Notes: generated by a model not told the origin, from the sequence alone. A stretch of 64,000 nucleotides of DNA from Bacteroidales bacterium (GCA_014800525.1 JAAVFV010000009.1:1-64000), one strand, 5' to 3'; shown: positions 1 to 10,840, numbered from the stretch's first letter. Numbers and translations are program-made.

Positions 1-217
1 ATTGAAGTCGTTTAAACTTATTTTTTATTCACATTTGCGAGAGATTTTTGAGCTGATTTCGTCACTCGAAGAGGTAGCAACCTCTCGGTTGGTACCGATG
101 AGAGGGGCGGAAGCAGTCAAAAAGATCCGCAAAGAGGAATAAAAGAATGAAGAATATACCTAATTTTAACATTCGTAAATTAGTTTAAACGACTTCATTA
201 GTATCATTCAAAAGAGA

Positions 218-2251
218 TTACTTGTCAAGGAGGGATACCGAACGGCGGATGAAATCTGACAGAGCTTCACCCTTCAGAAGACCGGATTGGAGAAGAGCAA
301 GATCAATGATCTGCTTTACTACGGTCTGCTTGTCGGCATATTCCTTAATGATGCCTTCCTCCCGTTCACGGTTTTTCTTCACCTTCTCTTCGAGTTCGGC
401 CGATTGCTTTTTGTCGGTCTCCGAAGTTTTAGAGCGGAGTTCCTCAATCTGCTTATTATCAGCATCAATCTCCTCACGGATAGGTTTCACAACCTCACCG
501 ACCGTCTTATCAGCATCCTCAAGAATCTTCTTTACCGCAGGCTGCTCAGTATTGACCACCAGTGAATACATATCCGGCATATCACCATAGAAATTCATAC
601 CAGGCTGCATGGCTGCCATATCCTTCATACGGCGCATCATCTCATTGCGTGTCACAGTGGCCGGAGCGTCCTTCTCTGTCAAGGCTGCATACTCCACAAT
701 GAAATTAGTCTTCTCCATCTGAGGAATCTCTGCGCGGAATATACCGGTCAGAATATCAGCCTGTAGAGCACTGAGTCCGGAATCTTTTGCATCAGCCTTA
801 TTGATGAGACGCTCGGGAGTATCTGAATCGACACGCACGAAACGTACCTTCTCAAGCTTGCTTTCCAACAGACCGATCACATGCTGGTCGAGCTGACCAT
901 CGAGCAGAAGAACATTATAGCCCTTCTCCTCAGCTGCCTGAATGTAGGAATGCTGAGCGGTCTTATCGGTAGCGTAGAGATATACCACAGTGCCCTCCTT
1001 ATCGGTCTGGTTGGCCTCAACGAGAGTGCGGTATTCCTCAAGGGTATAATAATTACCGTTCACATCCTTCAGGAGGAAGAATTTACGTGCTGATTCGAAG
1101 AACTTCTCATCAGTCAGCATACCATATTTGATGAAGACCTCGATGTCGTCCCATTTCTGTTCGAACCCCTTACGGTCGTTCTTGAACATCTTATCGAGTT
1201 TCTCAGCTACCTTCTTTGAGATGTAAGAAGAAATTTTCTTCACCTGCTGATCGGCCTGCAGATAGCTTCGGCTCACATTAAGAGGAATATCCGGAGAATC
1301 GATCACACCCTGCATCAGCATCATAAATTCAGGCACCACGCCCTCCACCTGATCAGTGACATAGACCTGATTGCAGTAGAGCTGAATACGGTTACGCTGG
1401 AGATCGATGTTGCTCTTCACTTTCGGGAAGTAAAGAATACCGGTAAGGTTGAAGGGATAATCCACATTCAGATGGATCCAGAACATCGGATCTTCCTGAC
1501 CGGGCTGGAGCTCATGATAGAATTCGAGATAATCCTTATCTGTGAGTTCCGACGGCTTTTTTGTCCATAATGGTTCTGTGGAGTTTACCACGAGATTCTT
1601 ATCCGTATCCACATACTTGCCATCCTTCCATTCCTTCACCTTGCCGCTGATTACGGGTACAGGGAGGAAACGGCAATATTTCTTCAGAAGCGTATCGATA
1701 CGGGATTGCTCAAGGAATTCCTTGGACTCATCGTCGATATAAAGAATTATATCTGTGCCTCGTTCGGTCTTGTCGATTTCCGACATCTCATATTCCGGAC
1801 TGCCGTCGCAGACCCATTGCACGCCTTTCGCCCCTTCCTTATATGAGAGAGAACGTATTTCAACCTTCTTGGACACCATGAAGGCTGAATAAAAACCAAG
1901 ACCGAAATGGCCTATGATTGAATTGGCAGTATCCTTATATTTCTGGAGGAATTCTTCCGCACCTGAGAATGCTATCTGATTGATGTATTTATTGATATCA
2001 TCGGCATCCATACCGATACCATGATCGGATATGGTGAGCGTGCCGGCTTCTTTATCCACCTTCACGCGCACATCCATCTCGCCGAGTTCTCCCTTGAACT
2101 CTCCGAAAGAGGCCAGGGTCTTCAGCTTCTGAGTGGCATCAATAGCGTTCGATACGAGCTCGCGGAGGAAAATTTCATGATCGCTGTAAAGGAATTTCTT
2201 AATAACGGGGAATATATTTTCAGTAGTAACCCCAATTTTACCTGTAGTCAT
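218..2251 (-). CDS. htpG: Molecular chaperone HtpG (Hsp90 family)
   Basis: 677-aa ORF with Hsp90 signatures (ELVSNAIDATQKL, DHGIGM, IGHFGLGFYSAFMV, NVSRSYLQ). Confidence 0.97.
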   Translation of the reverse strand: MTTGKIGVTTENIFPVIKKFLYSDHEIFLRELVSNAIDATQKLKTLASFGEFKGELGEMDVRVKVDKEAGTLTISDHGIGMDADDINKYINQIAFSGAEEFLQKYKDTANSIIGHFGLGFYSAFMVSKKVEIRSLSYKEGAKGVQWVCDGSPEYEMSEIDKTERGTDIILYIDDESKEFLEQSRIDTLLKKYCRFLPVPVISGKVKEWKDGKYVDTDKNLVVNSTEPLWTKKPSELTDKDYLEFYHELQPGQEDPMFWIHLNVDYPFNLTGILYFPKVKSNIDLQRNRIQLYCNQVYVTDQVEGVVPEFMMLMQGVIDSPDIPLNVSRSYLQADQQVKKISSYISKKVAEKLDKMFKNDRKGFEQKWDDIEVFIKYGMLTDEKFFESARKFFLLKDVNGNYYTLEEYRTLVEANQTDKEGTVVYLYATDKTAQHSYIQAAEEKGYNVLLLDGQLDQHVIGLLESKLEKVRFVRVDSDTPERLINKADAKDSGLSALQADILTGIFRAEIPQMEKTNFIVEYAALTEKDAPATVTRNEMMRRMKDMAAMQPGMNFYGDMPDMYSLVVNTEQPAVKKILEDADKTVGEVVKPIREEIDADNKQIEELRSKTSETDKKQSAELEEKVKKNREREEGIIKEYADKQTVVKQIIDLALLQSGLLKGEALSDFIRRSVSLLDK

Positions 2252-2359
2252 ATTAGTGATTTCTATCTATTGTAATCTTACAATGTCGGTATCACCGACT
2301 TCTATAGATATAACACATATCGTGCCAATCAGGTTTTATACTTCATGTATGTCCGAGTC

Positions 2360-3619
2360 TTATTCGAAGCGCATCGTCACTGCAGGGCTGATTCGCGCGG
2401 CAAAGAGAGAGGGGAGAATCAGAGTGAGCCATATGATGAAGAGTACACCGGCATTGAGAATCGCAAAACCTTCCCAGCTGAAATGCACCGGAACGTAATC
2501 AATATAATAGGCATCCGGATCGAGCGGCAGGAAATGATAGCGTTTCTGTGCGTATAGAAAACATAACATCAGCAGATTTCCGATAAGCATTCCGGTGATT
2601 GCTATTCTTAAAGCAAGCCAGATGAATGTGGAGCGTACTTCCCGTTTCGAAGCTCCCAAGGCCCGGATTATGCCTATAAACCGTTTTTTATCGAGAATGA
2701 TTATCAGCATGGCCGAGATGAGAGTGACACAGGCCACGAATGTCATCAACACGATAATCACCACTACATTCGTATCCAGCATCGTAAGCCAGCGGAAATA
2801 TCCGGCTCCCTGGTTCAGAGCGTTGTCCACCTGATAAGGGCGATAGATCAATCCTTCGGCAGTCCCTTCGATAAGGCGTTGCTGCAATCTTTGGGAATAC
2901 TCCGTCAGACGGGAGAAATCATTGGTTGTGATTCTTATGGCAGTTCCCTCGGTGTTCTGGAGGGCTCCGAGTTGTTGGATCAGACGCAGATCTCCGTAAA
3001 TATAGGCATTATCGTAAACATTGAAATGCGAATTATAGATACCCTTCACACGCAGCGGCCTGACTCGGAGTTCATCATTTAGAAAATAGGTGTTGATCTT
3101 ATCTCCGGGCCGGAGATTAAGTTCATTGGCAGTTTTCCTTGAGATGAGTATTTCCAATGAGGCTGTATCAGTATCTTCCTTGGGCTTGGCCATAAAGGAG
3201 GGTAGCGCACCCTCTTCAAGGGTGGATTGGAGGAATGATGAAGTATTGGAATCTGCCGCACTTTTAAGGTATACCCCTTTGAAAGCCTCGGTGGTCTTCA
3301 TGATGGCCGGGATAGCTGCCTCAACCCCGATATCCGAGATATAATCTTCTCCCTTAAGGAGTTGGGATAGACCGGGAGTGAGCGATACGATATTCGACTC
3401 ATTCACCGGATCGGAAAGCGCATAAAGAGTGATATGGGAATTAAAACCGATTATACGGTCGCGGATCTCGCGTTGAAAGCCTGTAACTATAGCAATCGCA
3501 CCGATCATCACGGCTATGGAAAGGGCCACGGCTATGATAGCCACCCTAATGGCCGGTGCCTTGCGTTTACCTTCAGAGCCAAGGGAGAGTCTACGCCCCA
3601 GATAGAATGATAAACTCAT
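2360..3619 (-). CDS. FtsX/LolC-E-like ABC transporter permease
   Basis: 419 aa, N-terminal LGRRLSL...AIRVAIIAVALSIAVMIGAIAIVTGFQREIRD and C-terminal FtsX-like TM block (IIRALGASKREVRSTFI). Confidence 0.85.
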   Translation of the reverse strand: MSLSFYLGRRLSLGSEGKRKAPAIRVAIIAVALSIAVMIGAIAIVTGFQREIRDRIIGFNSHITLYALSDPVNESNIVSLTPGLSQLLKGEDYISDIGVEAAIPAIMKTTEAFKGVYLKSAADSNTSSFLQSTLEEGALPSFMAKPKEDTDTASLEILISRKTANELNLRPGDKINTYFLNDELRVRPLRVKGIYNSHFNVYDNAYIYGDLRLIQQLGALQNTEGTAIRITTNDFSRLTEYSQRLQQRLIEGTAEGLIYRPYQVDNALNQGAGYFRWLTMLDTNVVVIIVLMTFVACVTLISAMLIIILDKKRFIGIIRALGASKREVRSTFIWLALRIAITGMLIGNLLMLCFLYAQKRYHFLPLDPDAYYIDYVPVHFSWEGFAILNAGVLFIIWLTLILPSLFAARISPAVTMRFE

Positions 3620-3835
3620 TATTATTTTAAAGGATAAAGATTTAAAGTCTGCAAATATAATTTATAATTCCATTTCATCAAAATAAGTTTAGACAACTTC
3701 ATTGCAAGGAGTAGAACCGGATTATGCTTATTCATGAGAAATGCTTATCTTTGTGAGAAGAGACAGATGGGACGGGGGAGAAGGAAGAGGAATTTGAAAT
3801 AGGAGAGGGGTGTTGGGTAGAAATAAAGATAGAAT

Positions 3836-4753
3836 ATGACTGAAGAATTAAGAGCCGAGCGAGAGGAACTGCTGACTGAGACTGTCGGCCTTCTCACCGA
3901 CCAAAGTGAAGTGGAGAAACGCATGGCTCCCTGCGGAACGGGTACTTTCCCGTATGTTCCTGCTCTGCGGGAAATGATAGATATCGCGCGGAGGGTGATC
4001 TTTTATGATTTTCTCGACCGCCGGCGTAACACTCAGGCTGCCCGCACATATACCATCGGAGCCGGAGTGGAGAATATATTCAATATTCTCCGTAAGGAGA
4101 TACGTCAGGCGATCACATTTGAGAGTTGCCCTGACTGCGAGAATTCCGAGATCCGCGCCGCACGTCTCGCTATGGATTTCATCCGACAGATACCGGAGAT
4201 CAAACGTATCCTCTTCACCGATGTCCAGGCAATGTATGAAAACGATCCGGCAGTAGACAATTTCGGAGAGATCGTGCTAAGCTATCCCGTAATCAATGCC
4301 ATGCTTCATTACCGTATCGCGCATGCTCTGTTGCAGGTGGGGGTTCCCGTGATTCCACGTCTGCTTACCGAACTTGCCCACTCTCAGACCGGAATCGACA
4401 TCAACCCCGGCGCAAGTATCGGAGAGCATTTCGCCATCGACCACGGCACAGGAGTGGTGATAGGACAGACCTGTATAATAGGCCATCATGTGACCCTATA
4501 TCAGGGAGTGACGCTGGGAGCCAAAAACTTTACGCTCGATGCCGACGGGCATCCGGTCAATGTTCCCAGACATCCGATAATCGAGGATAATGTCACCATC
4601 TATGCCAATGCCTCTATTCTGGGTCGCATCACGGTGGGGAGAGATTCCATAATCGGAGGCAATGTATGGCTCACATATTCCGTACCCCCGGGGTCACGGA
4701 TCATGCAACGCAAGGCAATCTCCTCATCCTTCACCGACGGAGGAGGAATCTGA
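3836..4753 (+). CDS. cysE: Serine O-acetyltransferase
   Basis: Left-handed beta-helix hexapeptide repeats, DINPGASIGEHFAIDHGTGVVIG. Confidence 0.9.
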   Translation: MTEELRAEREELLTETVGLLTDQSEVEKRMAPCGTGTFPYVPALREMIDIARRVIFYDFLDRRRNTQAARTYTIGAGVENIFNILRKEIRQAITFESCPDCENSEIRAARLAMDFIRQIPEIKRILFTDVQAMYENDPAVDNFGEIVLSYPVINAMLHYRIAHALLQVGVPVIPRLLTELAHSQTGIDINPGASIGEHFAIDHGTGVVIGQTCIIGHHVTLYQGVTLGAKNFTLDADGHPVNVPRHPIIEDNVTIYANASILGRITVGRDSIIGGNVWLTYSVPPGSRIMQRKAISSSFTDGGGI

Positions 4754-4864
4754 GGTAAGACCTGAGTCTAAGATAGGAGCTCAGAAAAATATTTTGAAAA
4801 ATTTTTTCGAATAAATTAGCATAGTTTGAGCGGCTTTATTAATTTTACTATAAGAAGTTGAAGA

Positions 4865-4985
4865 GGCCGACTTTAGGGAGTCGGATCAAAGACTGCAAAC
4901 TGATTAACCGACAAACGAGGTGGCCGAAAGATCCGATGAGCCGGAAAGGCAAGATGAGGATGCCAGCTTAGAAATCTAATTAACC
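4865..4985 (+). promoter_or_regulatory. Candidate structured 5' leader of the gcv operon
   Basis: CCGACT(4867-4872)/AGTCGG(4879-4884) hairpin overlaps TCGGATC(4881-4887), which is complementary to GATCCGA(4930-4936); mutually exclusive pairings. Confidence 0.35.
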
Positions 4986-4988
4986 AAG

Positions 4989-6083
4989 ATGGAAGAAACA
5001 CTACAGAAAACGTGTCTCCACGACCGTCATGTGGCCCTTGGGGCCTTGATGTCGCCTTTCGGCGGCTTTGATATGCCTATACAATATGCAGGCATCACCG
5101 AAGAGCATAATGCCGTACGCGGCAATGTGGGCGTCTTTGATGTAAGCCACATGGGTGAGGTCCGCGTAAAGGGCCCTCAGGCATGCGAATTCGTAAATCA
5201 TATTTTCACCAACGATGTGACCGGAGCTCCCGACGGCCAGATTTTCTATGGCATGATGTGTCATGAGAATGGCGGCGTGGTCGATGATCTTCTCGTATAT
5301 AAAGTGAATGATGAGGAATACTTCCTGGTGATAAATGCATCAAATATCGCTAAAGACGTGGCATGGATCTTTAAGAATGCCGAGGGATACGATATCACCG
5401 TGACAGACGAGAGTCCGCTTTACGGAGAGGTAGCAATCCAGGGTCCGAAGGCGGAGGAGACTGTTGAGAAAGTGTTGGGTATTCCGGTAGAGGATATTGT
5501 ATTTTATACATTCCGCATATTTGATCTTGATGGCGAGAAAGTGATCGTATCCCGCACAGGCTATACCGGCGAGGACGGCTTTGAGATCTATGGTTCTCAT
5601 GATTTCACACGTAAGGTATGGGACAAACTGATGGAAGCCGGGGTGCAACCCTGCGGACTCGGCTGTCGCGACACACTCCGTTTTGAGGTCGGCCTCCCTC
5701 TCTATGGCGATGAGCTGGCAGATGATATCACTCCCCTTGAGGCAAGCCTAAGCATTTTTGTGAAGCTCGACAAACCCGAATTCATCGGTAAAGAGGCTCT
5801 CGCAGCTCAGAAAGCTGAAGGCGTGAAACGCCGTATCGTCGGTATCGAACTTGAGGGAAATGCAATCCCCCGTCATGGTTATCCGGTGGAAGTGAACGGT
5901 GAGAAAGTCGGAGAAATCACCACAGGCTATCGTTCGATCTCGACCGGCAAGAGCGTGGCAATGGCCATGATCGATAAGCCATACGATAAGCTTGGCACCG
6001 AAGTGGAGGTCCGTATCCGCAAGAAGACCTTCCCGGCAAAGGTGGTCAAGAAACGTTTCTACGAAAAGAATTATAAGAAATAA
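4989..6083 (+). CDS. gcvT: Glycine cleavage system T protein (aminomethyltransferase)
   Basis: 364 aa; [38 protein letters not shown]. Confidence 0.97.
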   Translation: MEETLQKTCLHDRHVALGALMSPFGGFDMPIQYAGITEEHNAVRGNVGVFDVSHMGEVRVKGPQACEFVNHIFTNDVTGAPDGQIFYGMMCHENGGVVDDLLVYKVNDEEYFLVINASNIAKDVAWIFKNAEGYDITVTDESPLYGEVAIQGPKAEETVEKVLGIPVEDIVFYTFRIFDLDGEKVIVSRTGYTGEDGFEIYGSHDFTRKVWDKLMEAGVQPCGLGCRDTLRFEVGLPLYGDELADDITPLEASLSIFVKLDKPEFIGKEALAAQKAEGVKRRIVGIELEGNAIPRHGYPVEVNGEKVGEITTGYRSISTGKSVAMAMIDKPYDKLGTEVEVRIRKKTFPAKVVKKRFYEKNYKK

Positions 6084-6155
6084 CAACCCTCCGTGGGACA
6101 CAATCCCGATGAGGAAATAACAGCAAATACATTAAGCAAATACATTAAAAGACAT

Positions 6156-6536
6156 ATGAGCAAGATTGAAGAAGGCCTCCGCTATGCGGAGTCACACGAA
6201 TGGGTGAAGGTAGAGGGCGATATCGCCGTAATCGGAATCAGCGACTACGCACAGCATGCACTTGGAAATATCGTATACGTTGACCTTCCTGAGGTTGGCG
6301 ACGAAGTAGAGGCAGGTGAGGATTTCGGTGCAGTTGAGTCTGTAAAGGCTGCAAGCGACCTTATCAGCCCCGTATCCGGAGAGGTGGTGGAAGTGAATTC
6401 CGAACTCGAAGATAAGCCCGAAGCTATCAACGAGAATGCTTTCGGATGCTGGATCATCAAGGTGAAGATGTCGGATCCCGCTGAGATCGATGCCCTTCTT
6501 GACGCAGCTGCTTATGCAAAGCTCTGTGAGGAGTAA
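6156..6536 (+). CDS. gcvH: Glycine cleavage system H protein
   Basis: Lipoyl-lysine motif GAVESVKAASDL; start reassigned to ATG at 6156 (MSKIEEGLRYAESHEW). Confidence 0.96.
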   Translation: MSKIEEGLRYAESHEWVKVEGDIAVIGISDYAQHALGNIVYVDLPEVGDEVEAGEDFGAVESVKAASDLISPVSGEVVEVNSELEDKPEAINENAFGCWIIKVKMSDPAEIDALLDAAAYAKLCEE

Positions 6537-6551
6537 TTAATTCCTGCTAAT

Positions 6552-6592
6552 AGCCTGCCGGCATAGCCAGAAGCCATGCCGACAGGCTTTTT
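6552..6592 (+). terminator. Hairpin plus T-run between gcvH and gcvPA
   Basis: AGCCTGCCGGCAT...ATGCCGACAGGCTTTTTT. Confidence 0.7.
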
Positions 6593-6615
6593 TCAAATCA
6601 TCTAACCTGACTGCA

Positions 6616-7938
6616 ATGAGCAATCGATATATTCCCCACACCCCGGAAGATATCCGGGCGATGCTTGATAAAATCGGAGTGGAGAAGGTCGACGACCTTT
6701 TCGCCGATATCCCGGCGGAGGTGATATTCAAAGATGAATATGATATTCCTTCCGCAATGTCGGAGATAGAGCTCCGACGCCATTTCCGCGATCTTGCTTC
6801 CAAGACCCGCCGCCTCACAGTGTTCGGCGGCAACGGTGTGTATGATCATTATACTCCTTCCGTGATTCCTCATCTTCTGGAACGCAGCGAGTTTTATACC
6901 TCCTATACTCCGTATCAGCCGGAGATTTCACAGGGCACTCTCCAGTATATCTTTGAATATCAGAGCATGATAAGTGAGCTCACCGGTATGGAATGCACCA
7001 ATGCTTCCATGTACGACGGTGCCACTGCCACTGCCGAGGCTGCCTTTATGATGGTGGCATCGGCAAAGAAGAAAAACCGTGTGCTGATGTCAGCCACACT
7101 TCATGCTCATGTGCAGAAGGTGGTGAAGACATATCTCGGTTTCCATGGCGTGGATCTCACTGTAATTCCCGAGAAGGATGGAGTGACCGACCTTGATGCA
7201 ATGAAAGGCGAGCTGGAGAAAGGAGATGTGGCCGGAGCTATTTTCGCTTCTCCGAATCGCTACGGAATTATCGAAGACTATACCGGAGTGGCCGAAACGC
7301 TTCATGCCTCCAAGGCACTGATGTGTATCAATGCCGATCCCTCGACATTGGCTGTATTGCGCACTCCTGCTGAATGGGATGCTGATATTGCCTGTGGCGA
7401 TGGGCAGTCGCTCGGTATGCCGATGCAGTTCGGCGGCCCGTATTTAGGCTATCTCTCCTGCCGTCAGTCGTTGATCCGCAAGATGCCGGGTCGTGTGGTG
7501 GGTGCCACAACGGATGCATCCGGCAAGCGTTGCTTCGTTCTCACTCTCCAGGCTCGTGAGCAGCATATCCGTCGTGAGAAGGCCACAAGTAATATCTGCT
7601 CCAACCAGAGTCTGATGGCACTCTATGCCACTATCTATCTCGCTCTGATGGGAGAGAAGGGCCTCATTGAGGTGAATGAGATGTCGGTAGCCGGGGCTCA
7701 TTATCTCCACGACCGTCTGATCGAGTCGGGCAAGTTCACCGATGTCTATGACAAGCCGTTCCTTAAGGAATTTGTGGTAAAAACCGATCTTGATATTGAG
7801 GCAGTGAATAAGAAGCTTCTTGAGAATGGAATCATGGGCGGTATCTCTCTGGGAGACGGACGTGTGATGTTTGCCGTTACCGAGCAGCGTACGAAAGAGG
7901 AAATCGATAGATTGATCACACTAATGCTGGAGGCCTGA
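6616..7938 (+). CDS. gcvPA: Glycine dehydrogenase (decarboxylating) subunit 1
   Basis: 440 aa; YIPHTPEDIRAML, FTSYTPYQPEISQGTLQYIFEYQSMI. Confidence 0.96.
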   Translation: MSNRYIPHTPEDIRAMLDKIGVEKVDDLFADIPAEVIFKDEYDIPSAMSEIELRRHFRDLASKTRRLTVFGGNGVYDHYTPSVIPHLLERSEFYTSYTPYQPEISQGTLQYIFEYQSMISELTGMECTNASMYDGATATAEAAFMMVASAKKKNRVLMSATLHAHVQKVVKTYLGFHGVDLTVIPEKDGVTDLDAMKGELEKGDVAGAIFASPNRYGIIEDYTGVAETLHASKALMCINADPSTLAVLRTPAEWDADIACGDGQSLGMPMQFGGPYLGYLSCRQSLIRKMPGRVVGATTDASGKRCFVLTLQAREQHIRREKATSNICSNQSLMALYATIYLALMGEKGLIEVNEMSVAGAHYLHDRLIESGKFTDVYDKPFLKEFVVKTDLDIEAVNKKLLENGIMGGISLGDGRVMFAVTEQRTKEEIDRLITLMLEA

Positions 7939-7942
7939 AGAA

Positions 7943-9406
7943 ATGAAAAATTACGACAAACTGATTTTTGAGGTTTCAAAACCGGGCCGTAAGGGCTATG
8001 AACTTCCTGCGGCTAAGCTTGAGGCAGACGGACTCAAGGGTATTCCCGCAGATCTGCTTCGCAAGAAAGCTCCGGAACTTCCGGAGGTGAGCGAGCTTGA
8101 TGTGGTTCGTCATTATACGAATCTTTCGAATAAGAACTTCGGAGTCGACACCGGTTTCTACCCTTTGGGCAGCTGCACGATGAAGTACAATCCGAAGATC
8201 AATGAGGAGCTGGCTGCCATGCCTGAATTTGCGGCTCTCCATCCGGCCCAGGATGAGGAATCGCTCCAGGGTGCCCTCGAACTCTATTATAATCTCCAGA
8301 AGGCATTGAGCAATATCGCCGGACTCGCCGAGTTCACTCTCAATCCGTATGCCGGTGCACATGGTGAGCTTACGGGTCTGATGGTGATGCGTCAGTATCA
8401 TAAGAGCCGTGGCGACCATAAGCGCACCAAGGTGATTGTTCCCGATACGGCTCACGGCACAAATCCGGCTTCCGCCATGGTGGCCGGTCTGGAAGTGGTG
8501 GAAGTGAAATCCAAGCCTAACGGGTCGATCGATGTGGAGGATCTCAAACCATTGCTCGATGATACCGTTGCCGGAATCATGATGACCAATCCCAATACAG
8601 TCGGTATGTTTGAGACCGATATCGTGGAGATTGCTGATCTTGTGCATAAAGCCGGAGGTCTTCTCTATTACGATGGAGCGAATCTGAATCCGATGTTAGG
8701 TAAGGTCCGTCCCGGGGATATGGGCTTTGATATCATGCATATCAACCTTCATAAGACATTCTCCACTCCTCATGGTGGTGGCGGCCCGGGTTCGGGTCCG
8801 GTCGGTGTGGCTGCACATCTTGTCGATCTTCTGCCCAATCCGAGAGTGGTGAAAGATGCGGATGGTAAATTCCATATTCAGACTAATGATAAATCACTGG
8901 GAAGCATTTCATCTTTCCTCGGCAATTTCGGAGTGATGATGAAGGCTTATGCCTATATTCTCTCTCTGGGTAAGGAGAATATACGTCTTGTCGGCCCGAT
9001 GGCTACATTGAATGCCAATTATATCAAGGAAAATCTTAAGGATGATTTCCTTCTCCCGATTGAGGGTGCATGCAAGCATGAGTTTGTATTTGATGGTCTG
9101 AAGGATAAGTCGACAGGAGTGACCACGCTCAATGTTGCGAAGCGTCTGCTTGATTATGGATTCCATTCTCCGACAATCTATTTCCCGCTGCTCTTCCACG
9201 AGGCTCTGATGATCGAGCCTACCGAGACCGAGAGTAAGGAGACTCTGGATGAGTTTATCGAGGTGATGCATAAGGTTGCAAAAGAGGCACGCGAGAATCC
9301 GGAAGTAGTGAAGGGTGCTCCACACACCACTCCTATCTCACATCCTGATGAAACCACAGCCGCCAAGAAGCCTATCCTTTCGTATAAGGCAATGAAGCAG
9401 GCATAA
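7943..9406 (+). CDS. gcvPB: Glycine dehydrogenase (decarboxylating) subunit 2
   Basis: 487 aa; PLP lysine context MHINLHKTFSTPHGGGGPGSGPVGV. Confidence 0.97.
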   Translation: MKNYDKLIFEVSKPGRKGYELPAAKLEADGLKGIPADLLRKKAPELPEVSELDVVRHYTNLSNKNFGVDTGFYPLGSCTMKYNPKINEELAAMPEFAALHPAQDEESLQGALELYYNLQKALSNIAGLAEFTLNPYAGAHGELTGLMVMRQYHKSRGDHKRTKVIVPDTAHGTNPASAMVAGLEVVEVKSKPNGSIDVEDLKPLLDDTVAGIMMTNPNTVGMFETDIVEIADLVHKAGGLLYYDGANLNPMLGKVRPGDMGFDIMHINLHKTFSTPHGGGGPGSGPVGVAAHLVDLLPNPRVVKDADGKFHIQTNDKSLGSISSFLGNFGVMMKAYAYILSLGKENIRLVGPMATLNANYIKENLKDDFLLPIEGACKHEFVFDGLKDKSTGVTTLNVAKRLLDYGFHSPTIYFPLLFHEALMIEPTETESKETLDEFIEVMHKVAKEARENPEVVKGAPHTTPISHPDETTAAKKPILSYKAMKQA

Positions 9407-9426
9407 ATAGATAAATATAACAGAAG

Positions 9427-9455
9427 AGTAGCTGCCCGATTGAGCAGCTACTTTT
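9427..9455 (+). terminator. Hairpin plus T-run between gcvPB and lpd
   Basis: AGTAGCTGC-CCGATTGA-GCAGCTACTTTT. Confidence 0.65.
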
Positions 9456-9474
9456 CATTAACAATTATATAGAT

Positions 9475-10815
9475 ATGCATTCTGATATCATTATAATAGG
9501 AGCCGGTCCGGGGGGATATGAGACTGCGCTTCATGCTGCCAGGGAGGGGAAGAAGGTGACTCTTTTCAATGGTAACCAATTGGGAGGAACCTGCCTTAAC
9601 GAAGGATGTATCCCCACGAAATGTCTTTGTCGGGACGCTGAGATTGTGGCCACCTTCAAGGAGGCCGATCGCTTCGGCATCGATGATTTCACATTCTCTG
9701 TGGATTATCATAAGATTGCTGACCGCAAGAATGAAGTGGTCGGCAAGCTTCGCGATGGGATTGCCTCAATGATGAAGGCTGCCGGAGTGACGGTGGTGAA
9801 TGCCATGGCTTCGTTTAAGGACGCTTCCACCGTTGTTGCCGGCACAGAGGAATATACGGCAGATAATTTCATCATTGCCACCGGCAGTGTCTCTCGTTCG
9901 CTGCCTATTCCGGGTCATGATCTGCCGGAAGTGATGGATTCGACAGCGATACTCAATATCGATTATATTCCGGAGAGCCTCACCATCATCGGTGGAGGAG
10001 TGATCGGAATGGAATTTGCCTCCATATTTTCCAATCTTGGATCGAAGGTGACGGTAATTGAGTTTATGAAGCAGATTCTGCCTCCATTTGATTTCGATAT
10101 TGCAAAGCGTCTGAAGCAGACCCTATCGAAAAGGGGAGTTGAAATTCTCACCGGCGCGGCCGCTAAGAGCATAGAGAAGACAGAAGAAGGGCTGAAAGTG
10201 ACCTATGAGGCCAAGGGGAAAGAAGGTGTTGTAGAGAGCACGGATCTTCTGATGGCTGTTGGTCGCGCACCCCGTGTTGATGGCCTGAATCTTGAGGCTG
10301 CCGGAGTGGAATATACTCTTAAGGGGATTATAGTCGACGATATGATGCGGACAAATATTCCCAATATCTATGCCATTGGAGATGTCAATGGCCGTATGAT
10401 GTTGGCTCATGTGGCATCTTATCAGGGTCGCCGCGCTTTAAATGTGATTGACGGCAAGGAAGATTCGATCGACTTCAACCTCGTTCCGTCGGCTGTATTC
10501 ACTTTGCCTGAATGCGGAATGGGTGGTCTCACCGAGGAGGAATGTAAGGCCCGGGGTATTACCGTGAGAATCGGCAAGAGTTTCTATCGTGCCAACGGCA
10601 AGGCTCTGGCCATGGGTGAGGATGAAGGATTGTGTAAGCTGATTTTCGAGAAGGATACCGACCGCCTTATCGGGGCTCATATCATGGGGGCTGAGGCAGC
10701 TATTCTGGCACAACAGTGTGTCGATTTCATGAATGCCGGTGCCACAGCCGCTACGATGAGAGATGTGATATTCGGTCATCCCACATTATCAGAAATCATA
10801 CTTGCTGCCCTTTAA
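9475..10815 (+). CDS. lpd: Dihydrolipoyl dehydrogenase
   Basis: 446 aa; GGTCLNEGCIPTKCL redox motif, GGGVIGMEFASIF, dimerisation domain. Confidence 0.95.
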   Translation: MHSDIIIIGAGPGGYETALHAAREGKKVTLFNGNQLGGTCLNEGCIPTKCLCRDAEIVATFKEADRFGIDDFTFSVDYHKIADRKNEVVGKLRDGIASMMKAAGVTVVNAMASFKDASTVVAGTEEYTADNFIIATGSVSRSLPIPGHDLPEVMDSTAILNIDYIPESLTIIGGGVIGMEFASIFSNLGSKVTVIEFMKQILPPFDFDIAKRLKQTLSKRGVEILTGAAAKSIEKTEEGLKVTYEAKGKEGVVESTDLLMAVGRAPRVDGLNLEAAGVEYTLKGIIVDDMMRTNIPNIYAIGDVNGRMMLAHVASYQGRRALNVIDGKEDSIDFNLVPSAVFTLPECGMGGLTEEECKARGITVRIGKSFYRANGKALAMGEDEGLCKLIFEKDTDRLIGAHIMGAEAAILAQQCVDFMNAGATAATMRDVIFGHPTLSEIILAAL

Positions 10816-10840
10816 GACTCCATTCTTGAACCACCGTATA

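Noticed and set aside
7976-8647. Long minus-strand ORF (223 aa) antisense to gcvPB
   Set aside because: Shadow ORF of a strongly coding plus-strand gene; composition is His/Ile/Arg-rich with no recognisable family.
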